Positions 60,816 to 64,000 of a DNA stretch of 64,000 bases are shown one piece after another. A program made the translations under genes and the position numbers. The notes beneath the pieces were generated by a model, which worked only from the letters and a program-made list of their open reading frames with translations, was not told the origin of the DNA and made no database searches. Every line of letters begins with the position of its first letter. Position 1 is the stretch's first letter. The stretch spans positions 33,500,760 to 33,564,759 of the forward strand of contig CM032127.1 in assembly GCA_018894105.1 (NCBI GenBank), read 5' to 3'. This DNA is from Jacaranda mimosifolia. Taxonomy: Eukaryota; Streptophyta; Magnoliopsida; Lamiales; Bignoniaceae.

Positions 60816-62390
60816 AATGAAAGAAGATTAAGTGTGATACTTGCAATGAACTATGGTGGGTAGTGCCAGCACCTAAAGTGGACAATGGTGTTTCTTCTAC
60901 AAAAGCTAAGGAAAGTAAGAAGGTTCCAGCTAAAGTTGTTTGGCATTTTCCTTTAAAACAAAGATTGCAAAGGCTATTTATGAATTCTCACACTGCATCC
61001 CTTATGAGGTGGCGTAAAGAAGAACGTATCAAAGATGATATTATAAGGCACCCAGCAGATTCTCCCAGTTGGCAAATTTTTTATAACAACTTTCCAGACT
61101 TTGCAAAAGAGCTTCGCAATGTTAGGTTACGTTTGGCATGTGATGGTTTTAATTCATTTAGAACCATGAATGTGGTCCATAGTGCATGGCCAGTAATTTT
61201 AGTGCCATACAACTTAGCACATGGAGATTGCATGAAAAAATCATTTTTTATGTTGTCTTTGCTTATACTTGGCCCCAATGAACCTAGAAATGATCTTGAA
61301 TTTATTTACAACCATTAATAGCTAAGCTGAAGGAATTATGGGATACTGGAGTTGAAACATATGATGCTTTCACAAAGTAGAATTTTTAATTGCGTGCAAC
61401 AATGTTATGGACTATAAGCGATCTTCCAAGCCTTGCATTTTTGTTAGGTTGGAGTAATAAAGGAAAATATGCTTGCCTTGTATGTCAAAAGCATACAAAT
61501 TCTGAATGGCTAAACAACTCGAAGAAGGATTGTTACATGTGCCATCGAGTTTTATTACCTAAGGATCATCGATATAGAAAGGAAACAAGATCCTTTAATA
61601 ATGCTGAGGAATATAGAAATGTACCTTCTTATTTGAATGGGTTTGCAATACTAGATGAAATAAAGGGCCTTAATCATGAATTTCGAAAGAAGGTGGGCGA
61701 CTTAAAATTACCTTATGGTTGAAAGAAGAAAAGCATATTTTTTTATTTGCCTTATTGGGAAAAAAATTTGGTGCGCCATGATCTTGATGTTATGCATACT
61801 AAGAAAAATATATGTGACAAGGTGTTGTACACATTGTTGGATTCTGATAAGTCTAAGGACAATTACAATGCACGCTTGGATTTAAGTGATGTGGGTATAC
61901 GAATAGAGCTCCATCCTTTTTTTGATGAGTCTGGCCGAGAACGAATACAGATAGCTTCTTTTACATTAGATAAGAATGAGAAGAAAGCATTCTGTAGAGT
62001 TTTGAAAAGGGTATAAGTTCCAAATGTTTATGCTGTAGATATTTCAAGATGTGTGCATTTCAAACCAACACGAATTTTTAGCCTAAAAGGTCATGACTGT
62101 CACATCTTAATGCAACAATTGCTACCAATTTCTTTGCGTAAATTATTACCCAATCCAGTACGTTCTCCTTTGATTTAGTTGTGTTAGTACTTCAAAAACT
62201 TGTGTTCCAAATCACTTCATTATAGTGAATTAGAACAAATGGAAAAGGTCATAGCGGTGATATTTTGTCAGCTTGAAAAAAAAATTTGCCCATCATTTTT
62301 TGATATCACTGTACATTTGGTTATTCATTTGGTCACCAAGGCAAAGTTAGCTGGGCTAGTACATTATCGTTGGATGTATCCAGTAGAAAG

Positions 62391-62478
62391 GTAATATTTT
62401 GATTGTACTACCATTTAATTTGTTTTTATTATTACTAGATCACATAATAATTGTATTCACATATTTGTATTCTAATAG
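62391..62478 (+). other. Intron in transposase pseudogene (DUF4218 region)
   Basis: The sequence GAAAG|GTAATA ... CTAATAG|GTACTT joins the codons of PVER to YLSTLKSYVRNKA, a continuous family motif, across an 88-nt AT-rich segment. Splice signals and motif continuity agree. Confidence 0.75.
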
Positions 62479-62969
62479 GTACTTAAGCACTTTAAAATCT
62501 TATGTGCGCAACAAAGCTTGATTGTAGGGACTGAAGGTTACCTAGCAGAAGAATGTTTGACATTCTGCTATTTATACTTTGATGAACATGTTGAAACATT
62601 GCACAACCAATTAGATCGAAATAATGATGGAGATAGAATTAGTACATAAGGCTCGGATATTTTTTTCATTATTGGGCAACCATTATGGAAAGGGGAAGCA
62701 ATTGTTTTTGATAATGAGACTTTAATAAAAGTTCAAAAATATGTGTTATTCAATTACAATGAGGTGAAATCATATAGAGATAAGTTTAATAAAGTAATCA
62801 CTTAGAAATATTTCTTTATCACCTTCTAATTAACTTATTACTAAATAACCTTTTAATGTAACTATGTAGCAAACATGAGGCCCCTATTAGATCTAAGAAA
62901 CAACGATCTAGAGAACATGAAATCAAATGCATTCATAGTGGTTCCTCTGCTTCTTGGTTTGATAGTCAC

Positions 62970-63066
62970 GTAAGTTGGGCATTCATTATAATATAAAATA
63001 TAAATAATGCGCATTTCATATTTTTTTTTCCTTGTAGGTTCTTAAGAATTTATATCTTTATTATAG
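62970..63066 (+). other. Probable second intron in transposase pseudogene
   Basis: CAC|GTAAGT ... TTATAG|GTTGAG; removal joins SSASWFDSH to VEELNFNED in frame, with a consensus donor and a T-rich stretch before the acceptor. A further candidate intron at about 62794-62879 (GTAATC to TATGTAG) has weaker support because the joined frame is not clean. Confidence 0.6.
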
Positions 63067-63717
63067 GTTGAGGAATTGAATTTTAATGAAGATGGCCCCA
63101 ACTCTAATAATTTAATGCATCTTGCAAGAGTACCCATGCTCGTTGGGAAGCGTTATAAAGGTTTTATCATGAATGGTTTCTAATTTCATGCTAAATAGGT
63201 AGAGATGAAGCCAAAAACTCAAAACAGTGTAGTTATGGTGAATGCTGCCACAACTAGTTTTGCAAGCAAAAAAGACAAAAGAACTATCTTGAAAGAGATG
63301 ACATATTATGGGGTTTTGAAAAACATAATTGAGCTAGACTACACTAATGAGAAAAGGATTGTATTGTTTGATTGTGATTGGGTGTCTAAGGGAATGAGAC
63401 TAAAAGTGGATGAAGATGGATTCACCTTGACTAATTTCTCAAATATAAAGCGTCAAAATGAGCCTTTTGTCCTTGCATCTCAAGTTGGACAAGTATTTTA
63501 TGCGCAAGATCCCACAGAGAAAGATTAGCAAGTTGTGATTAGAACTAAAGCTAGGGAAAAATTTGATAATGGAACCTTATTTTCAACTGATGGTGTTGAT
63601 ACTATATTACAAAGTGAAGCATGTGTTGGCCAACCCACAAATGAAGATGAAGATGTTGTCTAGGTTCGCGAATGGATGCTTGGAGTACCAGTGGATATCT
63701 TAGATGAAAATATTTGA

Positions 63718-63948
63718 TTAGAGTTGTCGCATATCATTTTAGTTTTAATGTTAATATTTGGACAATAGTTGTTTCTCACTTAATGTAATGGAATTAATAC
63801 TTTTTTAAATTATTTTATCTTAATAGTCTCACTTTTAACTTGTACTATGTTATATCTTTATTTGTTGCATTAACTATCATTATTTATCTTGTTTAACTTG
63901 GGACCATAACTTACATTCTTATAATAATTAATTACTTATTTTGTAGTG
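63718..63948. other. AT-rich spacer after the transposase pseudogene
   Basis: I see no coding potential or recognisable motif. It ends in ATTTTGTAG, which resembles a splice acceptor. Confidence 0.5.
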
Positions 63949-64000
63949 ATGGCAAGAACTTTTCGTGGCAAAATATTAAGGAGTCAACAGATAAATAAGA
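63949..64000 (+). CDS. Possible start of a further ORF or exon, cut by window end
   Basis: ATG at 63949 is followed by 17 open codons (MARTFRGKILRSQQINK) to the window end. It may be a second CACTA ORF (TnpA-type) or an exon after the acceptor-like TTTTGTAG at 63938-63945. It is too short to identify. Confidence 0.2.
   Translation, partial: MARTFRGKILRSQQINK

Larger units (their letters stand above)
60078..63717 (+). pseudogene. CACTA (En/Spm) TnpD-type transposase pseudogene
   Basis: Pieces of a plant CACTA transposase occur in family order. A Transpos_assoc-type N-terminus (MNKSWMNLPRSSREY from 60078, then HLLWEGFLDGYTQW in another frame near 60240) is followed by the AEKFSKLM to ELYPSCRKFSKLS segment (about 60455-60530), a Transposase_21 region (60863-61722, with ACDGFN and WPVILVPYNL), DUF4218-like blocks (about 61747-62515, with VMHTKKNICD, GHDCHILMQQ and YRWMYPVERYLSTLKSYVRNKA) and a DUF4216-like block (about 63150-63530, with YYGVLKNIIELDY and PFVLASQVGQVFY). 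At least three frameshifts (near 60213, 60828 and 61313) and several in-frame stops (for example 61378, 62014 and 63181) disable it. The transposase would act on element ends; this copy cannot make a full protein. The family call is from motif recall, without a search. Confidence 0.85.

Noticed and set aside
1..64000. CRISPR arrays, bacterial operons, rRNA or tRNA genes
   Set aside because: None seen. The tRNA-like bases are only short primer binding sites; introns, TATA boxes and plant-type elements show nuclear plant DNA.

Overview
This is plant nuclear DNA. About 93% of the window (1-59301) is a tandem and inverted array of an endogenous plant pararetrovirus of the Caulimoviridae. The closest genome plan known to me is the petuvirus type: one long polyprotein and no integrase. 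The last 4.7 kb is AT-rich plant DNA carrying a decayed CACTA (En/Spm) transposase gene. Nothing here identifies the host species.

Array layout. I count twelve viral copies. Eight lie on the + strand: P1 (1-1598, cut by the window edge), P2 (2206-8446), P3 (9054-15294), P4 (15831-17368), P5 (17887-22403), P6 (22806-27768), P7 (28312-31819) and P8 (32375-36759). Four lie on the - strand: M1 (36849-40367), M2 (40923-47169), M3 (47724-53972) and M4 (54580-59301). The two arms meet tail to tail at a fold-back junction (36632-36848). Each pair of successive copies is separated by a viral intergenic region with promoter, poly(A) signal and untranslated leader. Complete leaders end in a tRNA-Met-like primer binding site that touches the polyprotein start codon. 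From the undamaged parts the circular genome is inferred to be about 6804 bp: 6249 bp of coding sequence plus 555 bp of intergenic region.

Polyprotein order (M3 numbering, 2082 aa): 30K-type movement protein (about 80-290, Asp153), acidic linker (about 405-425), coiled coil (about 499-578), capsid region (about 745-960), basic stretch and CCHC zinc knuckle (1001-1014), aspartic protease (Asp1113), reverse transcriptase (YIDD 1426-1429), RNase H (Asp1574, Glu1615, Asp1640, Asp1686), then about 390 residues with no function I recognise. M3 is the only copy here with an unbroken full-length frame. The others carry small frameshifts (P2, P3, P8, M2), C-to-T nonsense changes (P5, P6, P8), large 5' deletions (P4-P7), or truncation at the inversion (P8, M1), the host border (M4) or the window edge (P1).

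How it fits together. In a head-to-tail array the intergenic region upstream of a copy supplies the promoter and the one downstream supplies the poly(A) signal, so a linear locus could in principle give a terminally redundant transcript like the viral pregenome. P8 is different: it has no viral poly(A) signal ahead of it in its own direction and runs straight into antisense M1. Read-through RNA would fold into a stem of roughly 3.9 kb, a natural inverted-repeat RNA locus. The virus/host border is at 59301. From about 60078 the flank holds a TnpD-type transposase pseudogene with recognisable introns, several frameshifts and stops, and a local duplication.
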